64,000 nucleotides of DNA from Azadirachta indica (lineage: Eukaryota; Streptophyta; Magnoliopsida; Sapindales; Meliaceae): contig CM040453.1 in the NCBI GenBank assembly GCA_022749755.1, forward strand, positions 332,102 through 396,101, read 5' to 3'. The notes beneath the pieces were generated by a model that saw only the letters and a program-made list of their open reading frames with translations, searched no databases and was not told the DNA's origin. Every line of letters starts with the position of its first letter. The first letter of the stretch is position 1. This document shows positions 50,022 to 61,280 of this stretch, piece by piece. The position numbers and the translations under genes are program-made.

Positions 50022-51645
50022 GGATTAACGAACGATGATCTGCAAACAAATACCGAAAAACACAAAAAAGTCACGGCGATGATCAGTTATAGACTGATAA
50101 TAGATGGCGATTTTCCAGATCAAACTTTTTTTTTAATTTAAAACAATTTTGTTTTATTGTTTTATTGGAAGTACAAAATAAATAAATATTTCAAATTAAA
50201 ATTTCGAATTGAAATAGAATTCAAATTATTAATGAATTATGTGAATCCAATAAATTGGAAACAATATATATATATAAATTTTTTTAATATTATATGTACA
50301 ACTATGAATATTTATTAAAAATTTATATAAATTTTAAATTAAATTATATATAGTAATTATCAGAATTCTTTACTCAATATAATGTTAAAAAGTTATTGAC
50401 ACTTTAAAATCAAATATAGTAATGTTCAAAATTTTATACCTAATATAAGTGATTTATTATTCTCACATATAAAGAAAAATTTACTTACATTTTAATATAA
50501 TAAACCTTATATTTATAGTAAATATTATTTCTTACACCTAATTAGTAAAAAATTCACCTGTTAACTTAGGCTAGTAGGGGTCAGAGTTTAGATTTCACAC
50601 CTAACCACTCAGGCAAGTTCAAGTGATTAATTTGAAACAATATTTAGTGGTTAATTTATTTTTTTAATTCAATAGTTGTTATTATCAATCTTATCATATA
50701 CATATATATATATACATTTTTTTAATAAAAATTTGTTATAAAATAAAAATAATCAAATGAAATTTAATATACTAATTATTTAACAAAAATAAATAAATAA
50801 TTGACGAGTTTAGTACACGTATAAAAAATAAGAGTTTTTTTTTTTTCCATTTTTTATTATTTTAACTAACATAATTAACGCCACCAACCCTAGCCTGAGT
50901 AGTGGTAAGCACACACACCCTCAGGATTAGGAGAGCGTGTGCGAGCGAAGAACTCCGGACTAAACTATAATAGCATGCATCTAAATTTCCAATACAACAC
51001 TAAAACTGTACAATATAACATACGTAACATAAGTAGCATGACTACATAAAATAACAATACAATAACCAAATCCATATATATATATATATATATATATAAA
51101 ATGATAGAATCTTTGAGAGCCAAGAATATTTGAAATTCCGGAGAATTTTCCTAAACTAGGGGGATTTTCCGGGAAAGTCTTATGCATGGAAAAACTGTAA
51201 ACGCCAGAAATTGCATAGAATCTGAACTGTCCTCCGACCACCCACCACCATAACGGAAAAATAAAAAGTATTTCATACCCGTCAGCCTCTCTCTCTCTGT
51301 CTCTCTCTCTGTCTCTCTCTCATTCCTCTATAATTATTCTTTTTTGAAGCTCTTCAACTTTTACAACTTACAGTACAGGTGGCCCGACACGGAAAATGAC
51401 ATACCATAGTTAGTAGGAAATTTGTTTCCATCAGTGTCTCCTTCTCAAATTTTACCTATTTAATTTTTATATAATTGGTCATAAATTTGACATTCTCTCC
51501 ATATTACAAGTCTTGGTATTTATATTTTTTTATGATTACAGCAATTACAGCGTGTTTTCTTGAGTTCTCTTGATGTTTGGTTGAAGAGAAAATAAACCAA
51601 AAAAAAAAAAGCGACAGAAAATTCAGAGAGAAAATAAACGGACGG

Positions 51646-51680
<35 letters not shown>

Positions 51681-51951
51681 ATTCTAACATTTTTCACGAC
51701 ACACTTTTTATTATTGCCTCTTTGACTGTACATGTTTATTTTGTTACAAATTAGTATTTTGACGTATCATAATCATATCAAATGTAAGGTTTGATGTTCG
51801 AATCCCAAGTGTCAAATGATCATTTGAGGATACCCATAAAAAAATTATATATATAATATTTGGTATATTCAATTAATATTAATGTATTTGCATGGACGTA
51901 ATCTCTACATAGTCAGTTTGTTTTAAGAATCCAGCCGCGTAAATGCAGAAA

Positions 51952-51993
<42 letters not shown>

Positions 51994-52568
51994 TTGTATG
52001 TAATTTCCCACCAAACTTCATCTTGTTCATCTAGTCAGTGACGCGTCGAGTCTTGATTCTAATCAAGCCTTTCTCTTCTTGCATAGAACAACAAAACACC
52101 TGTAACGAATTCATTGTTCCCTTTGATTTTTTGATTTTTAAAGGTGTTTTAAGTACTTTTCAATCATTACGCGGTTAGTTCGCTATCCCTTGAATTTCAA
52201 CGACTCAGACTGCTCAAGTTATTTTCATTCAAATAATTTTTATCGTCTCTTTTCCAATTTTTTTAATTGCAGTGACAACTACAAAGCTGTTGATACTTTG
52301 GAGTATCCAAACAGATTTATGATACAAATCTTCTCGCTGGGTTTTATTTTTATTTGGTTTAGCATATGCTTGACTTTTTTGGCATAGCGCGTTTTTTGTA
52401 GTGTAATTTTCTAAATTTCAAATGAAGCTTCCCATGTTGCTTCCTGTGTTGCAAGTCAATGCTACTTGCTATTTAAATTGCTGCAACATGCTTGGTTTTA
52501 GTTATTTCTGTTTTGTGTTATCAGATTTTGTTGTTCTAAGTTTCATTTCTAGATTCTCTGTAACTGCA
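50022..52568. other. divergent intergenic region, Ppx to CBP60
   Basis: AT-rich region with the Ppx promoter on the left and the CBP60 promoter and leader on the right. (TA)n tracts lie at 51073-51099 and 51957-51990, (CT)n at about 51286-51322, and (CT)n(AT)n at 51645-51681. A TGACGCGTCG box at 52039-52048 lies about 530 bp before the CBP60 ATG. A CBP60 5' UTR intron is possible between about 52120 and 52560. No other gene supported. Confidence 0.5.
52039..52048 (+). promoter_or_regulatory. CGCG box overlapping TGACG motif upstream of CBP60
   Basis: The sequence TGACGCGTCG holds ACGCGT, which fits the CAMTA-type CGCG core, overlapping a TGACG half-site of the kind bound by TGA bZIP factors. 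It lies in the likely promoter of the CBP60 gene. Both factor classes are known regulators of immune CBP60 genes in Arabidopsis. A single short match can occur by chance. Confidence 0.3.
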
Positions 52569-55560
52569 ATGGTATCAAAAAGGCCTTTTCATGGTGACGA
52601 TGGGTTCGGACTTCCGGTTCCGGAATCTAAGAGGAGACTTACTTTCAAGAAGTAATCAATTCCCTTGTTTGATCTCTGTGTGTTGAAACTGTTTTTGTTT
52701 TCTGTTTTAACTGGTTTTTGTTTTTCTTGCAGCGTTGTTTTGGATGTCATGAAGGGAATGTCACATAATGAACTCGTCTCCAGAATGGAATCAAGTATTC
52801 GCAAAGCGGTAAGATGAATCTTCTTGTCACTTTTATCAACTTGAACAAATGAAAACAACTTTTTCTGCATGCGATGTGGTTATTGATTTGCTTGAATGAA
52901 TTTTATGTACCAGTAAAATTTCTTTGCTGTAACACGTGTTTTCAATTAGCTCGAGTGTAATAACAATAGAGGAATTCATGATTTGTTTATGCTGTAAACA
53001 GATTGAGTTTTGAGCTGAGATTTTTCTGTATTGGTATAGAAATTCTTTTGTTATGAGTTATTAATATTGCACAACGGTTGGAATCATTTAATTTGTCAGG
53101 TGCGGGAGGAGGTGGAACGTGTATTTTTCACCCTCTGTAACCCAAATGCAAGGTTAGTTCTTGTTTTGTTAATTGCCTAATGTTTGATCCTTGTAGAGTC
53201 CTTTCGTCAGCTCAGTTTCGGTATTTGATTTTGGATTACATGTTTTAAGGCTCAAATGATGGACCGATCTTGTGTTTCCTGAAAAATATCTGTACTATTA
53301 AGCTCTTACTTGCATCCATGCAAACTTTCGGGTTGGATTCTCTAACATGATATCAGAGTTTTACCTGTTTCCTTCCTCCTTCCCGTCTGAGGGAGTGACT
53401 CCATTCTTTATCCCAGTCCTGTTGTTCACTACTCTAATGGAAACGATTAGAACATGTGTTCTAACTGGATTTTCTCTGCAAAATTTGCAGATTATCCGTT
53501 ATTACTCTTCAAGGTTTGGTTTGTTCCTTTAAAATTTCCTGTAGTTGGTGTACTTCAATTCTCTTTTAGCATCAAACTCAATTACATCACCCAGGCGCTG
53601 ATGCTGCACAATTTTCTGTGGCTCTAATCTGTTGTAATTCTTCTACTTGCTCAAAGGTCTAATTTTGAATTTGTTGTTGGCTTTATTTCAGACCCTCATA
53701 TAATCAAGCCGAGACATCTGGTGGAAGATATCTGCAGCTGCTTTTCATCAATAAAGTGCCCTCTCCCATCTACACAGGCAGCAAGATAGAAGCTGAGGAT
53801 GGTGAACCTGTTAAAATTGTTTTGGTAGATCCTATTAGCAAGACCAGAGTAACATCTGGTCCCTACTCATCGATGAAGATTGAGATCCTCGTTCTTGATG
53901 GTGATTTCGGCACTGATGATCAAGAAGACTGGACCCAGAAGGAATTCAGCGCCAAAATTGTCAAACAACGAGACGGTAAACGCCCACTGGTGACCGGGGA
54001 TCTTAATATTACATTGAAAGATGGAGTTGGAATTATCAGTGACGTTACATTCACTGATAATTCTAGCTGGATAAGGTGTCGAAAGTTCAGGTTGGGGGCT
54101 AGAGGTCTGCAAAGAAATTGCCGTGGAGTGCAGATCAAGGAATCCAGAAGTGAAGCTTTTATGGTGAAGGATCACCGTGGAGAATGTAAGCTTTAAAGCT
54201 TAATAAACATTATTCTTTCGTTAATGATTTGCTTTAGAAGACTGACCGCTCAAATGTTCACGTAGTGTACAAGAAACACTATCCTCCGTCCTTGAATGAT
54301 GAAGTATGGCGTCTGGAAAAAATAGCAAAAGACGGAAAATTCCGTGCCCGGTTAGCTTTCCAAGGAATTCATACCGTGAAAGATTTTCTCCAGATGCATA
54401 CAATCGATCCCACATCATTGTGCCAAGTAAGAACATGTTATCTTAGTACTGAAATAGTTTCTATTGTTTGATGAGCTATATGTTACTGATTCTGTTCTTA
54501 ATATTGGATTATAGATAATTGGTGCCTCAAACAAAGCATGGGAAACAATTGTAGATCATGCGAAAACCTGTGTTGTAAATGATGAGAAGCTATATGTCTT
54601 CCATGGAGATGGAGCCCGTCTTTTGTTCAACTCCATCTACAACCTTGTAGCAGCAACATTTGATGGTCAAAATTATGTGCATCCGAATGATTTAAACTTC
54701 CATCAGAAGGTTTGTGTTTCATTTCAAATCCTGCAATTTAACTACGGTCCACCCGATCCATCTAGAAATTGAACAAATTTCTTCTTGATTTGCAGCTTCT
54801 GGTAGAAAAACTAAAGAAGATCGCGTACGGAAAAACAAATGAATTTGTCCAGATTGATGCGCGCGCCATTTTTGGGCCTTCGGTGCCTTTACCAAATGTG
54901 CAAGCTGAAACGCTTAGCAGCCCAACTTCAATTTTGCATAATCCTGAGTTTCCAGTTGCACATCAAGGTAAGAAAATTTTGTAGATTTCACATTTGCCCT
55001 CCAGTGTGATTGGTGTATTTCTTTTATTTAGCTGAAACCGTAAATTTTTTCTACCTCTGCTTTCAGAAATGCATCAGGAATTCAACCAAGCAGCATCAAC
55101 TTCAACATCTTACAACCAAGAAGCAACATCAGACAACCATCAGTTTCTATATTCCACAGCACAAAACACTCATCCTCCTCTTCCTCTCCAAAACAGCCTT
55201 AACATGGGTGAACTTTTCCCGACATCCAGCACCGGCAACGGAGGAAATGCTTGGTCGCCAAACAGCAGTAACTTGGCAGCTGAAATGTCTCAGCTTCAAG
55301 TTCCAACTTGGTCTCCAATATGGGCCCAAAACAACAATGGTTTTTTTTTTTCATCAAGCAGTGATTCCACGGAACTCGGAGTCCTAACTCTTCCGAATTT
55401 CGGTGTACATATTTCCACCAGGGCAGGAAAAACAAGAGCAGCCTGGTGTAAGATCAGAGCTGCTGTAATTTGGGTATCAGTCAGGCGAGATTTGGCTGCC
55501 AGAAGAATGGCGGCAAGGAGTTTCTTTGTAAATGTGAATTACTTTGGCTCTAGGATTTAA
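52569..55560 (+). CDS. calmodulin-binding protein 60 (CBP60) family
   Basis: Eight exons, 52569-52651, 52733-52808, 53100-53152, 53692-54185, 54266-54426, 54515-54709, 54796-54967 and 55067-55560, join in phase to 575 aa. The N-terminus ([27 protein letters not shown]) and the domain core ([79 protein letters not shown]) are typical. CBP60 proteins are plant nuclear DNA-binding regulators that respond to calcium-calmodulin and control salicylate and immune genes. The C-terminus ([20 protein letters not shown]) is basic and amphipathic, as expected of a C-terminal calmodulin-binding segment of the CBP60a kind. ATG 52569 was chosen as the first family-like Met; the frame is open upstream but not conserved-looking. 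Clade (a, b-f, g, SARD1) is not settled here. Confidence 0.9.
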
Positions 55561-55899
55561 GCATAAGCATGTCTCAAAATTAAATTAGGGGGGTAAAGTT
55601 GTTTCTCTTCTCTTAGTAGCTAGTAGTAGTAAGTAGGTTGTGTTAGTTTAATTAATGCTTGCATCTAGTTTTGTTTCCTGCTAGTGTTGTCTCTTTTCCC
55701 TTTCTTTTAACAACTGCAGAAAGGGTGTCTAATCTTGCATCAGGGGAGGAAATCTCATCCTAGATGGGCTTTTTTTATTTATTTATTTATTTTTAGCTTA
55801 GTTTTAGTTTTCCTTTTCTCTTTTCCTGCTTGCGTTAAGCAGCGAGGAAAGGTTTATTATTATGTACATTACTTTTCAAAATGTTTCCAATATATGTAT

Positions 55900-55930
<31 letters not shown>

Positions 55931-58614
55931 TTTAAAAAAATTATATAAACCAAACTCCTCTCCATTCCTTAAGTCAGTTGAATTTCAAATCCAAAATTCT
56001 TACGCTGTCACTTGAATTATTAACACTTGTATAAATATTTTTTTTTAATAATTATATTAGAAATTTGAGCAATTAATTCATTAGAAAATTTCTTAAAATA
56101 GACCTATTTTTTATCCAATTGATATAAACATTCACTTTTTAATTTTCTTTTACGAAACTAATTCAACAACCTACATTTATTTTTCGGACTGTTTTGCCTT
56201 CATTAACCACCTTCATTTTTTCACATTTTAAAAATATTTTTTAACCTCTCTCTTCTTACTTCAACTATTTTTACAAAATCTTAACTTTCTTCCAAACTAC
56301 TGCTCTAAGTCAGTCGGCAAAGATATGACATCGATTGCAAAATAAGAGACTGCATTCACAATAGATTTGTGGTAGTAAGAAAATTTTAACGACATAAAAT
56401 AAAGTGAATATGTGATTTATGAAGTTTGTAACTTAAATGAAAATATTTAGAATGTATTTTCAATTGGATTTTGTGATAAAATCATTAAATCCATAATTTT
56501 GAATTATTTAAAAAATATATATAAAGATTTAAGATAAAATTGGTATGTTTTGGTTTTAATTTTTATTGGGTGTTGATAATATTGTTGTCTTTAGTGAAAA
56601 TCTGACTAGAATATAGAAAAATAAATTAAACGTGGCCTAAAATCAAACGAAAAACATAATTTTTGGGCGTAAATTAGGGCACCCAAAAAGTGGTGCTTTT
56701 GGGAGCCAATTTCGGTGCCAGAAAACAATGTTTTAATTAATAATTATTTTTATATTACTAATAACAATATATTATTACATTATTATATATTAAATAATTA
56801 ATACCATTAATATGATTTATTAATAATATAGTTATTTATTTATAATTAATTATGAAATTCATTATTATTATTAACATATTAATATTATGAATAAATAAAT
56901 TAATATTCAATAAGACAATGAGAATAAAAGATTAGTGAGGATAAAAATTATAAAATCGTCCAAACAAAAATGTGGTGCTAATTTAGTAAAAGACATTAAA
57001 AAATAATTATTTACATCAATTAACTTCAAAATAGGATTATTTTTTAAAAAAAAATCCCTAATGCATTTGATGCCGTACGTTGTGGTAGTCCAAATAGAAC
57101 AACTGCGTTTGGTTCTTAAAAGTGAGATTAAAATTGAATTGTAGCCATCCAATTCCAATATGCGAAGAGATTGAGATTTTTATTTTTAATTGTCGTGAAA
57201 AAAAAAAAAGAAGAAGCTAATCATGCTGTAAAAGATGTTTTAAGGTCCGTTTGATATAATTTTTAAATAAAAATTTTTAAAGCAGACATTTTACTCGTAA
57301 AATTTTTATAAATAAAGTTTTTAATAAAAATTTATTAATCGTTTAGTTGTCATAAGTGACTTTAGAGAAAAATTTAATTAATTATTTTAATAAATAAATT
57401 TTTAATATTTTATTTTAAAAAATTAACATAAAATTTTTAAAATAAAATAAAAATATTTTAAATAATTTTATCTTTTCAAAAAACTGAAAAAATTCTACTA
57501 ACAAAAGTTAAAATTTTAGATTTTTTCTAATAAAAATAAAACAGTTTTTTTAATTCGTAAAAATTTTTTTTCAATTATCGATCAAACGATATTAAAAAAT
57601 TTAAAAAAAAATTTTACCATTAAAAAATTTTTTTATCAATAAAAAAGTAAAAATAAACAGACACTTAATAGTTTAATTTATTTGATTTCACAAAATGAAA
57701 TCTATTTCCTTCGTTACCTCTGACAAGTCAAACAACCCACTTTAATCATCTATAATTAACATTTTTTTTAACAATAACGGAGATAAGATATTTTTTGAAT
57801 CTTTAATCGAATCAAATGTTCAAATTTATATTCTAATTAATCAGTAGATCAACCCTTACGTAAATATTTTAATTTAATTAATTGCAGTTTTTATTTTTGC
57901 AAATTTGTTAACCTAAAAAAAAATTAAGTAATAACTAATAAGATTTTATTACTTTATCATTTATTTGTCTTGGTAATTCAAAAAATCGTGGGTGATCTTC
58001 ACTCCATCTCCGTCCCTTTTTTTGAACTCTCATCAATTAATTCTTACATTTTTAAAAGAACTCAAAATTCTATTTGTATTAAAACTATAATTATAGTTAA
58101 TAATACTTTTTAGTTTCTAATTATATTCATACTCACGCAAGCTCGTGCACACCCGCAGATAGCCGGATCAAATCAACTTAGCCGTGGCAACCAACGTAAT
58201 TTCTATCAAAATCCCAGGTCAATTGTTTATTTTCCTGCCAAAATATCTAAGCGTACAGACTCTTATCAGGCCGAAATCTCTCGAACTTTCCTCCTTCGTA
58301 TCTCTTCCACTTCACCAAGATATTTTCTTCTCTCTCCTGTTTAACAGTCAAAAAATAAAAATAAAAATAAATAAATAAATAAAAATTCGATTAACATAAA
58401 ACGCCATTGATATTTTTCTCTTCTCCACGACATGCTCTATTAACCGCATTTCCTTTTTCACCCCTTAGAGGTTTTTTAATTTTTCTCTGTTCTCTTTGGT
58501 TTATTTTTTTTCCCGTATGATTGATTTGATCGAGAAGAGAAAATAATAATAATAAAAGGCGTGCCTTATTGTTGGTCGTCGACGTAGGAGGAGGAGTAGG
58601 AGAAGAGTAAAGTG
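55561..58614. other. 3-kb AT-rich intergenic region
   Basis: CBP60 3' UTR on the left, then strongly AT-rich DNA. It includes a (TA)n tract at 55895-55930, a small hairpin-forming GC island at 56668-56717 and a possible MITE at 57241-57667. The promoter of the J-domain gene lies at the right end, including a (AATA)n tract at 58358-58384. No gene supported. Confidence 0.5.
57241..57667. mobile_element. possible hAT-like MITE
   Basis: The left end reads TAAGGTCCGTTTGATATAAT. The right end, reverse-complemented, reads TAAGTGTCTGTTTATTTTTA: an imperfect terminal inverted repeat of about 20 bp with the TAAG-G-CYGTTTG signature common in plant MITEs. The interior is AT-rich, non-coding and shows further loose inverted symmetry. 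No exact 8-bp target duplication is seen, so the call is tentative. Confidence 0.35.
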
Positions 58615-59650
58615 ATGGATCGAGAAGGAGGATCCAACGGCGGATCTTCTAGCTACTACGCCGTTCTTGGGATTCGCAAGGACGCCTCCTTCTCTGATAT
58701 TCGCTCTGCCTATCGCAAACTTGCCTTGGTAAAAATACAACTTCCTTCACTTTTTTCGACCAGACGGTGTCGATTTCAAAACCGAAGTTTTGGGATCGAG
58801 ATTAGCTGTACAATTTGAACAATTTTCAAAGGTTTTTATTTTAAGATTAAAAATGTTTTCTCGTTTTGTTCGATTTGAAGAAATGGCATCCAGATAGGTT
58901 TGCTAAGACTCCAGGGGGGGCGGGGGAAGCGAAACGGCGGTTTCAGCAAATTCAGGAAGCTTACTCTGGTAACTACAATTAAACTTGACGCCGGTAAATT
59001 TTTCGTTACTGTATTTTTTTTTTCCCCTTGTATTATGAAAATTGACGGCGTCAATTTTCCGTTTGATATGTTAGTCCTGTCTGATGAGAACAAGAGGTCA
59101 ATGTATGATGCTGGGCTCTACGATCCTCTTGAGGAGGAAGACGAGGTACGTAAAAATACCATCTTTTTGTTTTTTTTGTTTGTTTTAATGGTAATACCAA
59201 CACGCTGTCGTATTTATGGACTGGAAATCCAAAAGCAACGACGCCGTTTCTTCCATTAAGCGGTAATCGTCTGCATTAAGAAAACGGTGCCGTTTTTGTT
59301 TTGCTGTTTTGCCCTTGAATTTGTGAAATTTTGCGAAACAGGACTTCTACGATTTTATGCAAGAGATGCTGTCAATGATGAACAATGTAAAAGACGAGGT
59401 ATACCCTTGAACTTGCAACTTTTTTCAAGGCCCTTGAGTAAGGTTATAACTGTCATTGGAGCGCACCGACGGTTCAATGATTTTGCAGGGAGACAGTTTT
59501 GAGGACCTCCAAAGGATGTTCGTGGAAATGGTGGACGGGGATGGCATGGGCTTTGACTTTAATACCGATCCAACGGGAGCCAAGAGAGCACGTGTCAACA
59601 CGTCCAAGGGTAAATCCGTAAAACGAAGTACGACTAGTTCTCGCTGCTGA
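58615..59650 (+). CDS. small J-domain (DnaJ-like) co-chaperone
   Basis: Five exons, 58615-58728, 58881-58968, 59075-59145, 59342-59398 and 59489-59650, join in phase to 163 aa. The J domain occupies residues 14-80: [32 protein letters not shown] with the essential [23 protein letters not shown] and DAGLYDP. There is no Gly/Phe region or zinc finger. An acidic middle ([39 protein letters not shown]) and a basic Ser/Thr tail follow. It should stimulate ATP hydrolysis by an Hsp70 in cytosol or nucleus; the client is unknown. The size and acidic tail match the plant DnaJ group with Arabidopsis At1g09260 as I recall it. Introns are short (about 90-200 bp). Confidence 0.9.
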
Positions 59651-61280
59651 CGGGGTCCGGACTCTTGGATTCTAGCAAAACGTAATTATGTTGTTAACCT
59701 CCCCACATTTTCTTCCAATCTCAAATCTAAAAATTGAAATTGAAGTTCTCTCCACTAATTGTGGGTCGTTTATTGCAGCATTCAAGTGTTTAGTTATGTG
59801 GGGAGTGAAGTAGGTTAGATTTTCACTTTTTTTTTAATTTTTATAATTAATTCTGGGGTTTAGGATTTGGAATCTGGTACAACTTTATAAATAAAAATCT
59901 TATTACTTTTTTTTTTAATTTACATTGTGATGCAACATTTTATTTTCTTTTTCTTTGCTTGCTTAGCTTCATTTGAGAGAATTATTAATTATCATGCGTG
60001 TATTTCTTTGTAAATTGGGTGGCTTTCATATTTATTGACAGTGGTTGCAAAAGAAAATCGATACTTGTGACAGTTGTTGCAGTCGGCATCGTGTTTATTT
60101 TATAAGACACCTGTGGTTGATTGCACGAATGCTTTTAAATCTTAGAAGAAGTGTTTGGAGACATTCTAAATATGAACTTTAAGAAATTCTTGAAATGCTT
60201 TTAAATCTTTTATTTTGCTAACGTTATAGGGAAAAGCCCGAGGTAGGATTATTAATTTCAAATTATATTGTACAATATAAAATCAACCTTTACTTCTTGT
60301 GGTTCAATATCACTCTTTTTTTTCTCTTAATATTTAACGTAAATGGTGGAGAAAGATTCGACTCAAAATGAATATAATTCAAATATTCGACCTTGACTGA
60401 GCTTTAGTTTTGATGGGATTGTATATTACTGAAAAAAAAGAAAAAAGGTTCTAGTGTATGCAACTTGTGGGGAATATTTCGTCAGTCAATGTTGTTTTAG
60501 TATGTATGGTGTTAGTTGAGGGCTTGTGGCTAGCTTTTTCTTTTGGTCTGGGGGTGCAAGTTGCAGTGTGCGAAGTAGTAGGTGGATCATCCGGAAATGA
60601 CGTCGTTTTGGGGTTTTTCTTTTATTTTCTTTTATTTTCTTTTGTTTTCATCCCATCGGTGTTATTTATTTATTGGTTTGTTTGTATCTGGGCCAGTTTA
60701 GTAAATGGAATGGATAATTGGAGTTGTGACCAAAGCCCATTTGTCGTCGAGGCGGAAGCAAAAGTACGAACTACCAACTGTTGTCTGCCACCTATAATAA
60801 TTCCCCGTATTTAAGCAAATTAAAGCTCAATTTTATTACACAAAATTTTAGCAGCATATTTACTTAAATCAAATTAATACGAAACCCCCTTAACCTAATA
60901 TGGAAACTAAAATAAACAATAACAAGTATATATTACAATTTAATCTCGTTGAAATAAATTATTTATTTATTTTAAAATTGATTTTTATTTATAGCTCATA
61001 CTTGAATAAAAACTCGGGTTGGCAACAAGGCGTGTTGTAGACCGAGGTGAAACGACGTCGTTCGTTGTCACGGCATAAAAAAATTAAAACTCGATGGCAA
61101 TTCCCGCAATAATCTCCCGATCCATGCCCACTTTTCGTCTGGCCTCCTTCCTCACGATCCTATAAGACCCCTGATTCCCCTCTCTCTCCAAACTCCCTTA
61201 AACCCCAAAAATCTCTCTTTTTAATCTCTGTATTTGAATTTATTCTGTATTGGGGTGTAAGTTTATCTTCGAAATAAACT
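59651..61280. other. spacer between J-domain and importin-alpha genes
   Basis: 3' UTR of the J-domain gene, then the importin-alpha promoter. A T/G-rich open frame at 60458-60814 has no recognisable domain. Palindromic ACGTCGTT motifs occur at about 60597-60608 and 61051-61062, the second about 220 bp before the importin ATG. Nothing else seen. Confidence 0.5.

Noticed and set aside
50981..51241. 86-aa minus-strand frame
   Set aside because: It contains a translated (TA)n run and no domain; ordinary spacer.
60458..60814. 118-aa hydrophobic frame on the plus strand
   Set aside because: G/T-rich promoter-side DNA. The hydrophobicity follows from T-rich codons, and there is no domain, splice context or family likeness.
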